A stretch of DNA of 64,000 bases from Methylotenera sp. (GCF_029945535.1 NZ_JAQSCU010000010.1:753290-817289), one strand, 5' to 3'. Counted from the stretch's first letter, positions 12,601 through 20,530 are shown. Notes: a model not told the origin generated them from the sequence alone. Program-made: numbers and translations.

Positions 12601-13064
12601 CTATGATGGATGGCTGGGAAGCAAGTTATGTCATACGTAAAGTACGGCAGTCTGATGTGCCAATTGGTATTGTATCGGCCAATGCTTTCGATAAAGGTTT
12701 AGAGAATACTGCAGGCATAGGTGCCGAAGACTTTATATTAAAACCTGTAGAGCTATCTGAGTTGTTAGATTGGCTAGGTAAACAACTTAATTTAGAATGG
12801 ATTACCGCGTCAGAAAATCAGCTATTGCCTGTCGAAGAGCCAAACTCTACGCCTGTATTGGTTGCACCACCTAAAATCTATCTAGATGAGTTGTTAGCGT
12901 TAATGAAAATAGGGTATGTTCGGGGTATTTCTAAAAAAATAGATGAAATAGAGAGTTTAGATGTCGAATATAAAGTATTTGCTATTGCGATGAGAAAGTT
13001 TGCGCAACAGTTCCAGTTAGCTGCCATGAAGAAATTTGTGGAAGAGATTAACACTTATGAGTAA
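9615..13064 (+). CDS. NCS1-family transporter/hybrid sensor histidine kinase fusion
   Basis: N-terminal ~500 aa multi-TM NCS1-like permease; Cys-rich linker; TMs; HisKA (ISHELRTPLNSILGYAQLL); HATPase (DTGPGIQTDEIDTVFEPF, GGTGLGLTISK); REC (DLILMDLAMPMMDGWEA). Confidence 0.88.
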   Translation: MMQSDVELNPNNLSLAPPENAKPTQRIIKIRRDYNTWVANESIEDFALRFTPRSFRKWSIFRVSNTALSAISFLVLEAVGGTIAVNYGAVNALWAILAVGVIIFLTALPISFYAAKYGLDMDLLTRGASFGYIGSTISSFIYASFTFILFALEAAIMAYALELYFHLPLYLGYLVSALVVIPFVIHGVTLINRIQMFTQPIWLILMCMPFIAILYQDPEVISRMMLFAGASGERGEFNLLLFGAATAVGVALIPQIGEQVDFLRFMPEKTPENRWRWNLGVLTAGPGWVFVGMIKMSAGVLLAYLVIQSDMSFLQATNPTQMYLVGYQYLFSSKELALGMTALFVVISQVKINMTNAYAGSLAWSNFFARLTHSHPGRVVWVVFNASIAIVLMELDVFKALEQVLALYSNIAIAWIAAVVADLVINKPLGLSPKGIEFRRAYLYDINPVGVGAMLLASLFSITAFSGVFGVVPQAFSAFIALFTALIASPIIAWLTKGKYYIARKPIVFSPTTRIAKCTVCEREYETPDMAHCPAYQGYICSLCCCLDARCNDACKPDAKFSTQWEATLKKVLPKTLWTYLNSGLSAYLLLMSITLTFLATLLWLIYYHESQVLAQTAASLLPQLRSGYLKIFSALVFASAIIAWWLVLTGQSRRVAQEESNRQTGLLQREIELHQKTDAELQLARQVADQANQAKSRYITGISHELRTPLNSILGYAQLLDNDTSIPDSRLQAIRVIRRSGEHLLSLIEGTLDIARIEGGKLTFDIKPLRFPEFIKQIVSMFELQARNKGINFAYEVTSELPKMVRADQKRLSQILINILGNAVKFTQHGGVVFRVQYARELVQIEIEDTGPGIQTDEIDTVFEPFARGSAAANDRIGGTGLGLTISKLLTQLMGGEISVNSVVGKGTIFKIKLFLPQIHQTQEIEAVLAAQRIGYVGARKKILVVDNEYIDREMLVTLLQPLGFEMAEAANGLECLEQHTTFNPDLILMDLAMPMMDGWEASYVIRKVRQSDVPIGIVSANAFDKGLENTAGIGAEDFILKPVELSELLDWLGKQLNLEWITASENQLLPVEEPNSTPVLVAPPKIYLDELLALMKIGYVRGISKKIDEIESLDVEYKVFAIAMRKFAQQFQLAAMKKFVEEINTYE

Positions 13065-13065
13065 C

Positions 13066-14004
13066 CTTAAGCCAAGCAGAGACGGTGCGCCTATTGTGCT
13101 CATCGTCGATGATGTGCCCGATAACTTAGCGGTGTTACACGATGCATTAGATGAATCAGGGTTTACTGTATTAGTCGCTAATAACGGCGAAGCCGCCCTA
13201 GTGGCAGCGATAGAAGCGCAACCTGGCATTATATTGCTCGATGCTATCATGCCTGGCATGGATGGTTTTGAGGTCTGCAGAAAGCTAAAAGCAGATATTA
13301 ATACTCGTCATATTCCAATCATTTTTATGACCGGGCTCACTGAGTCTGAGCATGTGGTTGCAGCGTTTCAGGCGGGGGGGACGGATTATATTACGAAGCC
13401 TATACGTGCAATAGAGGTACTCGCAAGAATTGATGCACACATGCAAACTTCGCGATTAATGAGTCAGGCGCGTGGGGCCTTAGATGCATTTGGTCAGGCT
13501 GCTATTGCCATTACGCCAAGTAATGGCAAGGTTGTATGGCAAACGCCGCTAGCAAGAGAGTGGATGCAGCGATATTTTCCAGAGCACTATGCGCATTTTC
13601 AATCCAAAACGCCGCCACAAGTATTATCTTGGATTGAAAAAGTATCACTCGCTCGAGAAACGCAAGCTGACATACCACTCTTGACGATTGTTTTACCAAG
13701 AGGGCGTTTGAACTTTGTTCCAGCAGAACTTAACGATAGTGAACAGTGGGTAATTTTGCTGCGAGAAGAGTCTGATGCTGCTCAGATAGAGGCATTGATG
13801 ACAATATTTAAGTTAACCAGCCGAGAGTCAGAAGTTTTGTACTGGGCCACCAAAGGTAAAACCAGCCGCGATATTGGTGACATTCTTGGCTCCAGCCCAC
13901 GCACCGTCAATAAACACTTAGAGCATGTGTTTGTTAAGTTAGGCGTAGAAACAAGAACTGCGGCGGCGGCATTAGCCTCTAGCAAAATTCGTACTATAAA
14001 GTAA
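13066..14004 (+). CDS. Response regulator, REC + LuxR-type HTH
   Basis: REC domain (VLIVDDVPDNLAVL, ILLDAIMPGMDGFEV); C-terminal LuxR HTH (FKLTSRESEVLYWATKGKTSRDIGDILGSSPRTVNKHLEHVFVKLGVETRTAA); probable start about 13057-13066, track ORF starts 13036. Confidence 0.85.
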   Translation, partial: LKPSRDGAPIVLIVDDVPDNLAVLHDALDESGFTVLVANNGEAALVAAIEAQPGIILLDAIMPGMDGFEVCRKLKADINTRHIPIIFMTGLTESEHVVAAFQAGGTDYITKPIRAIEVLARIDAHMQTSRLMSQARGALDAFGQAAIAITPSNGKVVWQTPLAREWMQRYFPEHYAHFQSKTPPQVLSWIEKVSLARETQADIPLLTIVLPRGRLNFVPAELNDSEQWVILLREESDAAQIEALMTIFKLTSRESEVLYWATKGKTSRDIGDILGSSPRTVNKHLEHVFVKLGVETRTAAAALASSKIRTIK

Positions 14005-14022
14005 TCAAAATCAAACCATAGA

Positions 14023-16242
14023 TTATCGCCGCCGTGCTGCGATAACATTTGGCACCTGCTGTATCAAGCCCAGTAGGCGGCTTAGTTGTTCCAAATCAGA
14101 GATCTCGATCGAAAACTGCATTAACGCCAGATGATTCCTACTCATTGTGTTGGCCTTGGTGGCGTTGATTTTTTCACGAGCAAATAGGTCGCTGATGTCT
14201 CGAAGCAGGCCTTGACGGTCATGTGCTTCCACTTCGATATCCACGTCCGAGCGGACACTCTGAGAGTTACCCCACTGGGCATTGAGCACGCGATCGTGCC
14301 GTTCCTCTGGTAATCGTGCGATAAATGTACATGCCTTACGATGAATCGTTACCCCATGGTCGCGCGTGAGGTAGCCAACAATGACATCCTGAGGCATAGG
14401 TTTGCAGCATTTGGCTGTGCTGGTTTGCAAGTTACCAATACCTTCAATCACGACCTCAGTCTGAGATTTTACATTTGAAATGCGTCTGGGAGCGATTGGT
14501 GTGTCCGTTTGCTCAGGTTTTGGAGCCGCCTCACCCTGAATAGCGAGGGCAATTTGATGCTCGCTGATATTTCCGCGCCCAATGGCAGCCAGAAAATCTT
14601 CAAGTTTCTGAAATTGTAGTTTCTGCGCTATTTTTTCTTGATTGATGGCTCCTACGCCGGCACGGTGCAACTCGCGATCCAACTTGGCACGACCCTGCGC
14701 TATATTTTCTTCGAAATGCTGATATTTGAACCAGTGCCTAACCTTGGCGCGAGCGCCCGGACTTTGCAAGAAACCAAGCGTAGCATTGAGCCAATCGCGG
14801 CTAGGTGAACCATGTTTTGACGTTAGAATCTCTACGCGCTGACCGTTTTGTAGCTTCGTGTTGAGAGGCACGATGCTTCCATCTACCTTCGCGCCGCGCG
14901 TCCGATGGCCTAAATCAGTATGCAATGTATAAGCGAAATCAATAGGGGTGGCGCCTGTGGGTAAATCAATCACCTTGCCTTGTGGCGTTATTACGTAGAC
15001 TTTGTCTTGGAACAGTTCGCTCTTGAATTGTTCTAATAAGTCGCCGCTGTCGGCAACTTCGTCTTTCCATGCCAATATCTGGCGCAACCAAGCGACTTTC
15101 TCGTCGAATTTAGCGTCTGATTTACCGCCTTCCTTATAACGCCAGTGGGCTGCAACGCCCAGTTCGGAATGCTGATGCATCTCAACAGTGCGAATCTGAA
15201 CTTCCAGCGCCAATCCGCGTGGTCCGCTAACGGCAGTATGCAAAGAACGGTAGTTGTTGCTCTTAGGGCGCGCGATATAATCGTCAAACTCACCAGGGAT
15301 AGGCTGCCATAGGTTATGAATCAGACCAAGCACGGTGTAACAGTCTTTAATATCGTCGACCAGAATCCGCACCGCACGCACATCATAAAGCTCGTTGAAA
15401 TCAAGGCGCTTACTTTTCATCTTATTGATGATGCTATAAATGTGCTTGGGGCGCCCAGTCACTTCCCCTTTGATTTCTGCATGGCTCAGTTCATATTTTA
15501 GTTGGTTCACAACATCAATGATGTATTGCTCTCGGTCGACGCGTCGCTCATCCAACATTTTCGCCACTTCTTTGTAGAGTTGAGGCTCTAGATAACGTAG
15601 CGAGAGGTCTTCCAACTCCCATTTAATCTGCCACACACCAAGACGGTTGGCCAGCGGCGCAAAAATTCCCTTGCTCTCCTGTGCAATTCGCTTCTGCTGG
15701 CTAGGGCTAGCTCCAGATAAGCAGCGCAAAGTATGCGTGCGTTCAGCCAGTTTAATCAGTACGACGCGGATGTCTTGCACCATTGCCAACAACATTTTGC
15801 GCAAGCTCTCTACCTGCTGCGCGTGGTCACCATTTTTCAAGTCAGGGTCATGCAGGCCTTCAATCTCGCTGAATGCTTGAATTTGCTCCATACGTGAAAT
15901 ACCTTCAACCAAGCCAACAATATTGGCACCGAATTGAGTTTCCAGCGCTCTATGCCAATCAACGAGGCTCTCTGGCACAGCATGTAGTATCGTTGCGGCA
16001 ATGGTTTCCACATCCATGTTCATGTCGATGAGGATGGTCGCCGCTCCCAGAGCATGCTGCAATAGTGGCGTACCTGTCAGCTCAGTACAACCAGCATAGA
16101 GCGGGGTAACTAGATCGCAGGCAAGACGAATTAACTCAACATCAGTGGTCGAGAAACGCTTCGATAAAGACTCAATCCAAGAAGAAACATCGCTCTCCTT
16201 TGATGCTAGTAAAACAGAATTTGTGTTGTGAATAGAAACCAT
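14023..16242 (-). CDS. relA: RelA/SpoT family (p)ppGpp synthetase, RelA-type
   Basis: Synthetase domain, TGS (VYVITPQGKVIDLPTGATPIDFAYTLHTDLGHRTRGAKVDG), ACT domain; HD region lacks the canonical HD pair (TILHAVPES), as in RelA. Confidence 0.9.
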   Translation of the reverse strand: MVSIHNTNSVLLASKESDVSSWIESLSKRFSTTDVELIRLACDLVTPLYAGCTELTGTPLLQHALGAATILIDMNMDVETIAATILHAVPESLVDWHRALETQFGANIVGLVEGISRMEQIQAFSEIEGLHDPDLKNGDHAQQVESLRKMLLAMVQDIRVVLIKLAERTHTLRCLSGASPSQQKRIAQESKGIFAPLANRLGVWQIKWELEDLSLRYLEPQLYKEVAKMLDERRVDREQYIIDVVNQLKYELSHAEIKGEVTGRPKHIYSIINKMKSKRLDFNELYDVRAVRILVDDIKDCYTVLGLIHNLWQPIPGEFDDYIARPKSNNYRSLHTAVSGPRGLALEVQIRTVEMHQHSELGVAAHWRYKEGGKSDAKFDEKVAWLRQILAWKDEVADSGDLLEQFKSELFQDKVYVITPQGKVIDLPTGATPIDFAYTLHTDLGHRTRGAKVDGSIVPLNTKLQNGQRVEILTSKHGSPSRDWLNATLGFLQSPGARAKVRHWFKYQHFEENIAQGRAKLDRELHRAGVGAINQEKIAQKLQFQKLEDFLAAIGRGNISEHQIALAIQGEAAPKPEQTDTPIAPRRISNVKSQTEVVIEGIGNLQTSTAKCCKPMPQDVIVGYLTRDHGVTIHRKACTFIARLPEERHDRVLNAQWGNSQSVRSDVDIEVEAHDRQGLLRDISDLFAREKINATKANTMSRNHLALMQFSIEISDLEQLSRLLGLIQQVPNVIAARRR

Positions 16243-16453
16243 GAAATATTATCGCATCAAGGTGCCAGCATATACAGCTTAAATGTTAGACAGATTACTA
16301 AAGTCTGCGCAAACTTATAACAAGTCAGCATCACTAAGTTTTGTTAAGTCCTCACCATTTATGGATTAATTATTTACGCATTTCAAAATAAATGGAAAAT
16401 GCTGCGTGGAGAGTAGCTAATACGCAGGACTATTCCGAAGTGATTATATCTTT

Positions 16454-16481
16454 ACTTCGTATAATGTATAGAACGGACTGG
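16454..16481 (+). other. Partial dif-like site: XerC arm + central hexamer, degenerate XerD arm (candidate attL)
   Basis: ACTTCGTATAA-TGTATA followed by GAACGGACTGG, which does not match a XerD arm; shares ~42 bp with the right-hand site. Confidence 0.75.
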
Positions 16482-16626
16482 GCAAGGGCGCGGGTTCCCA
16501 CCATATTTACGTTATGTAAAAAATAAATATGTTATTTAACGGTTAGGAAAGATTTTCCGAACCGTTGAGGGTAAGATACCGAAACTATTCCGAAGAATCA
16601 ATAAAAATATATATAGGGAGAAATTT

Positions 16627-17625
16627 TTGGCTAGCTCTGAAGATAATAACTTTCTTACTGAAACATTCACATCCGCAAAAGAACTAATTACAGAAAGGTT
16701 CTCAAGTCCGTTTATATTTTCATTTTTTGTTTCATGGATTATATTCAATTACAAAGTTGCGATAATTACTTTCACAGATGTTTCTGATAGTTTTTCAATA
16801 GAAAACAAATTAAGCTTAATAAATTCAACATTAGTAAAATCAAGCTTAAGTGTTCCCTATGTGGACGTAGTGATTTTATTAAATGCTTTTGCATTACCTT
16901 TCATGGCAGCATGTTTCTATACCTTTATTTATCCATTTGCAGATTATTACATCACTAGATTTACTTTAGACCGCAAGGTAAAGATTAGAAACGCGCGAGT
17001 ATTATCTGAAGGGAAAATTGTATACAGCCAAAAAGACGTTCAAAAAATCTACCTTCAATACTCTGTGGCAGAAAAGGATTTAACCTCACGCATTGAAAGA
17101 GCTGAAGTAACAGAAAACCAACTAAGAACTCAATTAGAAAGCCTAGAAAAGCTTATAGCGTCTCAAAAATTAGCGGAAGATGAACGTATAAAATCAGAAT
17201 CAGAAAAGTCTCAAAACGAATCTAATAAACCATTAGCTAAAAGTGAAACAATAGAAATGGAAAAGCTAGCTAAAGATATTCAAACGTTTAAAGAGGTATC
17301 AATAGATGATTCACCTAAGATCAGGCGAATAACAATAACTAAAAAACAAATTTCCGAGCTAATTAATAACCTATCAAACGAGGAGCTAAAAGGAATTTCA
17401 TTAATCGGTGAGGTCACCGCTGTCAAAAGCTCAGTCACTGTAAAAGATTTTTCAATGATTTCCTCTCGAAATACATTAGATTCCTTAGTAGAAAGTGGTC
17501 TTGCTAGAATTACAACTGACTTATCTACATTGGAAAAAATTGTTAACCTTACAGGTTTAGGTAATCAAATATATAAACAATTCAAAAATACAGCCCTAAA
17601 GCAGAGAGACTCTAGTTCAATTTAG
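16627..17625 (+). CDS. Hypothetical membrane protein with two predicted TM segments and coiled-coil C-terminal region (element cargo)
   Basis: TM-like segments FSFFVSWIIFNYKVAII and VVILLNAFALPFMAACFYTFIYPF, then Glu/Lys-rich coiled coil; TTG start preceded by AGGGAG. Confidence 0.7.
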   Translation: MASSEDNNFLTETFTSAKELITERFSSPFIFSFFVSWIIFNYKVAIITFTDVSDSFSIENKLSLINSTLVKSSLSVPYVDVVILLNAFALPFMAACFYTFIYPFADYYITRFTLDRKVKIRNARVLSEGKIVYSQKDVQKIYLQYSVAEKDLTSRIERAEVTENQLRTQLESLEKLIASQKLAEDERIKSESEKSQNESNKPLAKSETIEMEKLAKDIQTFKEVSIDDSPKIRRITITKKQISELINNLSNEELKGISLIGEVTAVKSSVTVKDFSMISSRNTLDSLVESGLARITTDLSTLEKIVNLTGLGNQIYKQFKNTALKQRDSSSI

Positions 17626-17799
17626 TTGGAAATTTCAGCATACCCGGTCCACGCTTTCTAGAAGTAATTTGTAGCGGCCAATTAATCAACCAACGACCAT
17701 TCTCAAGTTTTTTTCCAGACATGCGCCCATTAGTTAGCAGCTGGCGAACTCTACGTTAATAGATAAGCGTTTTGCCACTTGTGCAGGTGTAACTTGCAT
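17612..17799 (-). pseudogene. Frameshifted small helix-turn-helix (excisionase-like) protein
   Basis: Reads MQVTPAQVAKRLSIN then, after a 1-nt shift, RRVRQLLTNGRMSGKKLENGRWLINWPLQITSRKRGPGMLKFPTKLN. Confidence 0.5.
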
Positions 17800-17801
17800 A
17801 A

Positions 17802-17999
17802 TCATTTAGCATTCAAACGACGCTGTAATTCGACCTCTTGCCTAAGTAAAAATGCTTCGTATTGCTCACAACGTAGCTTCATATCCCTACGCAATGCAAC
17901 TGACAAATGAAAACCTTCAGATTGCGCATATTTTTGATAACGCTCAATCAACTCTGGTTCAATACGAATTTGTATTATCGAAGTTTTAGATTTAGTCAT
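17802..17999 (-). CDS. Small protein, possible ribbon-helix-helix DNA-binding
   Basis: MTKSKTSIIQIRIEPELIERYQKYAQSEGF... resembles RHH N-terminus; internal ATG at 17999 preferred over track start 18032. Confidence 0.5.
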   Translation of the reverse strand: MTKSKTSIIQIRIEPELIERYQKYAQSEGFHLSVALRRDMKLRCEQYEAFLLRQEVELQRRLNAK

Positions 18000-18142
18000 A
18001 AAAACCCTTAAAAATGTAGTTTGTAATGACAATGTATGTACAGTGTCATTACATTTAGCTGTTGAATAGTGTCCGTAACCCGCATGGTTGCTTGTTCGTT
18101 TACAATGTGTCCGTAATATAAATTAAGGGACACACCTTCAGC

Positions 18143-18179
18143 CAAACCGCTTGAGGCGCTGGCGCGCCTCTGCGGTTTG
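18143..18179. repeat. Strong imperfect hairpin within the element
   Basis: CAAACCGC-TT-GAGGCGC-TGGC-GCGCCTC-T-GCGGTTTG. Confidence 0.8.
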
Positions 18180-18366
18180 TCTTAAGGTAGCCCATGAGTT
18201 AATAAAAAAGTCCTATTGGCGACTCTTGTAAATTCACAAATGCAGTCTACAGAGGAGGGCGCACAAACAAATATATTAATGAGTGTGATTGCTTCGCAAG
18301 GCAACAGCATGGCTACGCCATGTTGCCAACGCTGGAGCGTTTCACAGAGAAAGTAGGGAGCTAACA

Positions 18367-18801
18367 TCAACGCATACCCCCTTGAATGACTCTCAAATGC
18401 AGACGCTCGATAGGCACCCTTTTTACTTGCTTTGCCAACTCACGAGCTTTTTCTCTTTCTGCAATCCATATACGCGCCATTTGGAACATGTTTTGAATAT
18501 AGAGCAACTCATGTGCTCTGAATTGACGACCAGTAGGGTTGTAGATTGAGCCGCCCCGAATAGACCAACCTTCCCATTCTTTACCAGGCAATTCGTAATT
18601 AGTTAAAACACGTAGTAACTTAAAAGACGCATAAGGAATGGTAGTTTTACCAGCTTCCCAATTATCAACAGTTTTTGGGCTGACATGTAGAAGCTCTGCG
18701 ACGTTTTTTTGGCTTAAGCAAGCCATACGCCTTGCTAAAATAAAATCTTCAGCCAGAGGTGGGTAAAATCGCTTCGGTTTGTATTTAGGCATAATAAGCA
18801 C
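18367..18801 (-). CDS. XafT/VC1465-like Xer recombination activation factor (XRE-type HTH phage protein)
   Basis: PPLAEDFILARRMACLSQKNVAELLHVSPKTVDNWEAGKTTIPYASFKLLRVLTNYELPGKEWEGW, recalled as the style of the TLC-phage VC1465/DUF3653 family; adjacent to dif sites. Confidence 0.72.
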   Translation of the reverse strand: MLIMPKYKPKRFYPPLAEDFILARRMACLSQKNVAELLHVSPKTVDNWEAGKTTIPYASFKLLRVLTNYELPGKEWEGWSIRGGSIYNPTGRQFRAHELLYIQNMFQMARIWIAEREKARELAKQVKRVPIERLHLRVIQGGMR

Positions 18802-19086
18802 CTAATGCAATGATTCTAGTGATTCAAGTTCTTCATATTTCTCAAAGAGCTTGTCACAAGTCAGTCCAATACAAACATCTGAAAACTTACTTAGATCAGA
18901 TATCGCAGCGTGAGTATCGAAAGAAAAGCCAAAGAATTTTTCCGCGTGTTGAATAGAATTAATTAAAGGGGCTTGTAAAACTGGATTATTTATAAGACCA
19001 TTGAAGACATCAATCGCAATCAAACATAGTTTGAGCTGCTCCTGTGTCAAATCTAGTTGCACCAAATCTTGTGACAAGTTCACCAT
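18802..19086 (-). CDS. Hypothetical protein, apparently co-transcribed with the XafT-like gene
   Basis: 94 aa ORF abutting the XafT-like ORF, same strand. Confidence 0.5.
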   Translation of the reverse strand: MVNLSQDLVQLDLTQEQLKLCLIAIDVFNGLINNPVLQAPLINSIQHAEKFFGFSFDTHAAISDLSKFSDVCIGLTCDKLFEKYEELESLESLH

Positions 19087-19169
19087 TTGTATATCTCCTG
19101 ATAAATGGTGAAAACCCGCGAGGGGACTTGCTAATCCGCCGATTACTATTCCGAAGCGATTATATCTTT

Positions 19170-19197
19170 ACTTCGTATAATGTATATTATGTAAAAT
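19170..19197 (+). other. Complete dif-like XerC/XerD site
   Basis: ACTTCGTATAA TGTATA TTATGTAAAAT; central hexamer identical to E. coli dif and XerD arm one mismatch from it. Confidence 0.85.
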
Positions 19198-19265
19198 TAA
19201 ATGTAATAATAGATTATCTAATTTAAGTATCAGTCACCACTATTCTGATAACTGATACTTAAAGT

Positions 19266-19784
19266 CTAATTAAATTTATTCTTAATTAGATGATCTACAC
19301 TCAACTTACCTGCGCCACCAAACAGCAATGGTAAAAACATCATTAGGTAAATAAGTGGTAATTTGTAGTTACCAAATCCGTCGCCATCTTCGTCAACGAT
19401 TCTGTAACCTTTGAGTAGCTCGCTTAAGTTGCTTACATGTTCAGGCCAATGCACGGCTGAGATTGCAACTATGGTGAGAATCATTAACGATATTGAGAAA
19501 AATCTTGTGGCAAAACCAAATGCTAGCGCAAACGCGCCAGTAATCTCAAAAAATGTTGAGATGCCCCAACTAATATCCGGTGGTAATAAATTGAATGGAA
19601 ATGGAAAAGCTAAATCTGCAAACCAATTGGTACCGTGTAGTTTTTCAAAGCCAGACTCACCAAATTCCCATGCCAGTAGCAATCTTAAAAATAGTTGAGG
19701 TACACTTTCTGCTAGATTATTTAGTTGGTTGATACCAGCTTTATATAAATTTAAACCGCTGGAGATTAAGTTTGTTGTACTCAT
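19266..19784 (-). CDS. DoxX family protein, HvfX-like
   Basis: DoxX-type membrane protein with DEDGDGFGNYKLPLIYLMMFLPLLFGGAGKLSVDHL. Confidence 0.7.
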   Translation of the reverse strand: MSTTNLISSGLNLYKAGINQLNNLAESVPQLFLRLLLAWEFGESGFEKLHGTNWFADLAFPFPFNLLPPDISWGISTFFEITGAFALAFGFATRFFSISLMILTIVAISAVHWPEHVSNLSELLKGYRIVDEDGDGFGNYKLPLIYLMMFLPLLFGGAGKLSVDHLIKNKFN

Positions 19785-19863
19785 TTTAAGTCCCTTGTTA
19801 ATGTTTATTTGTTTCTATAATCATTAGTCGCGGAAAATTAAAATGACTTACAAAAAATTAAAA

Positions 19864-20511
19864 CTAAAGACTGTTTGTCTGAACTTTACTAGTTACTTTG
19901 GCTACTTTTATATATTTATAATAGATTCTAATGCCAAATAAAACCATTAATATACATGCATATAGAAGAGGTTCTCGAATATCTTTCTTAACTAGCCACC
20001 AAAAATGTACTATGGCTAAAATAGCTATTAAATAGACCAATTGATGTAGTTGTTTCCAGCGTTCACGTAAGCGTTTCATCATGCTATTAGTAGATGTTAA
20101 GGCTAATGGAACACTTAATACGAACGCTGCAAAACCAACAAGAATGCGAGGATGTTTGGCGATGTCTTTAGTGATGTCTAGCCAATCGAATGCAAAGTCT
20201 AGCCACAAGTAAGTAATAATGTGTAAGCACACGTAAAAGAACATAAATAAGCCTAGCATACGCCTCATTTGTATTTGCCATGCTCGTCCTGTGAGTAAGC
20301 GAATGGGCGTTAATGTGAGTGTTGCCAGTAACATAAATAGTGCCCAGAAGCCAGTTGAACGTTCGATAAACTCGATTGGATTGGCACTTAAGTTATCTGC
20401 AACGCCTAGCCAAATTAAGCGCACTAATGGAATAAGGCATACGGTAAATACAAAGGCCTTAATCCATGTGATTTGTTTCTTTGTTGGATTGTTTTTTAAA
20501 AAAGCTAACAT
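19864..20511 (-). CDS. msrQ: Protein-methionine-sulfoxide reductase heme-binding subunit MsrQ
   Basis: YedZ-like 5-6 TM protein (ALTLTPIRLLTGRAWQIQMRRMLGLFMFFYVCLHIITYLWLD), next to msrP. Confidence 0.92.
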   Translation of the reverse strand: MLAFLKNNPTKKQITWIKAFVFTVCLIPLVRLIWLGVADNLSANPIEFIERSTGFWALFMLLATLTLTPIRLLTGRAWQIQMRRMLGLFMFFYVCLHIITYLWLDFAFDWLDITKDIAKHPRILVGFAAFVLSVPLALTSTNSMMKRLRERWKQLHQLVYLIAILAIVHFWWLVKKDIREPLLYACILMVLFGIRIYYKYIKVAKVTSKVQTNSL

Positions 20512-20530
20512 GGTGATTACCTTAAGTACC

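Larger units (their letters stand above)
16471..19186. mobile_element. Putative Xer/dif-integrated element (IMEX or filamentous-phage satellite)
   Basis: Flanked by dif-derived direct repeats (16429-16470 and 19145-19186); carries XafT-like gene, RHH-like gene, HTH remnant and uncharacterised ORFs; strong hairpins. Confidence 0.75.
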
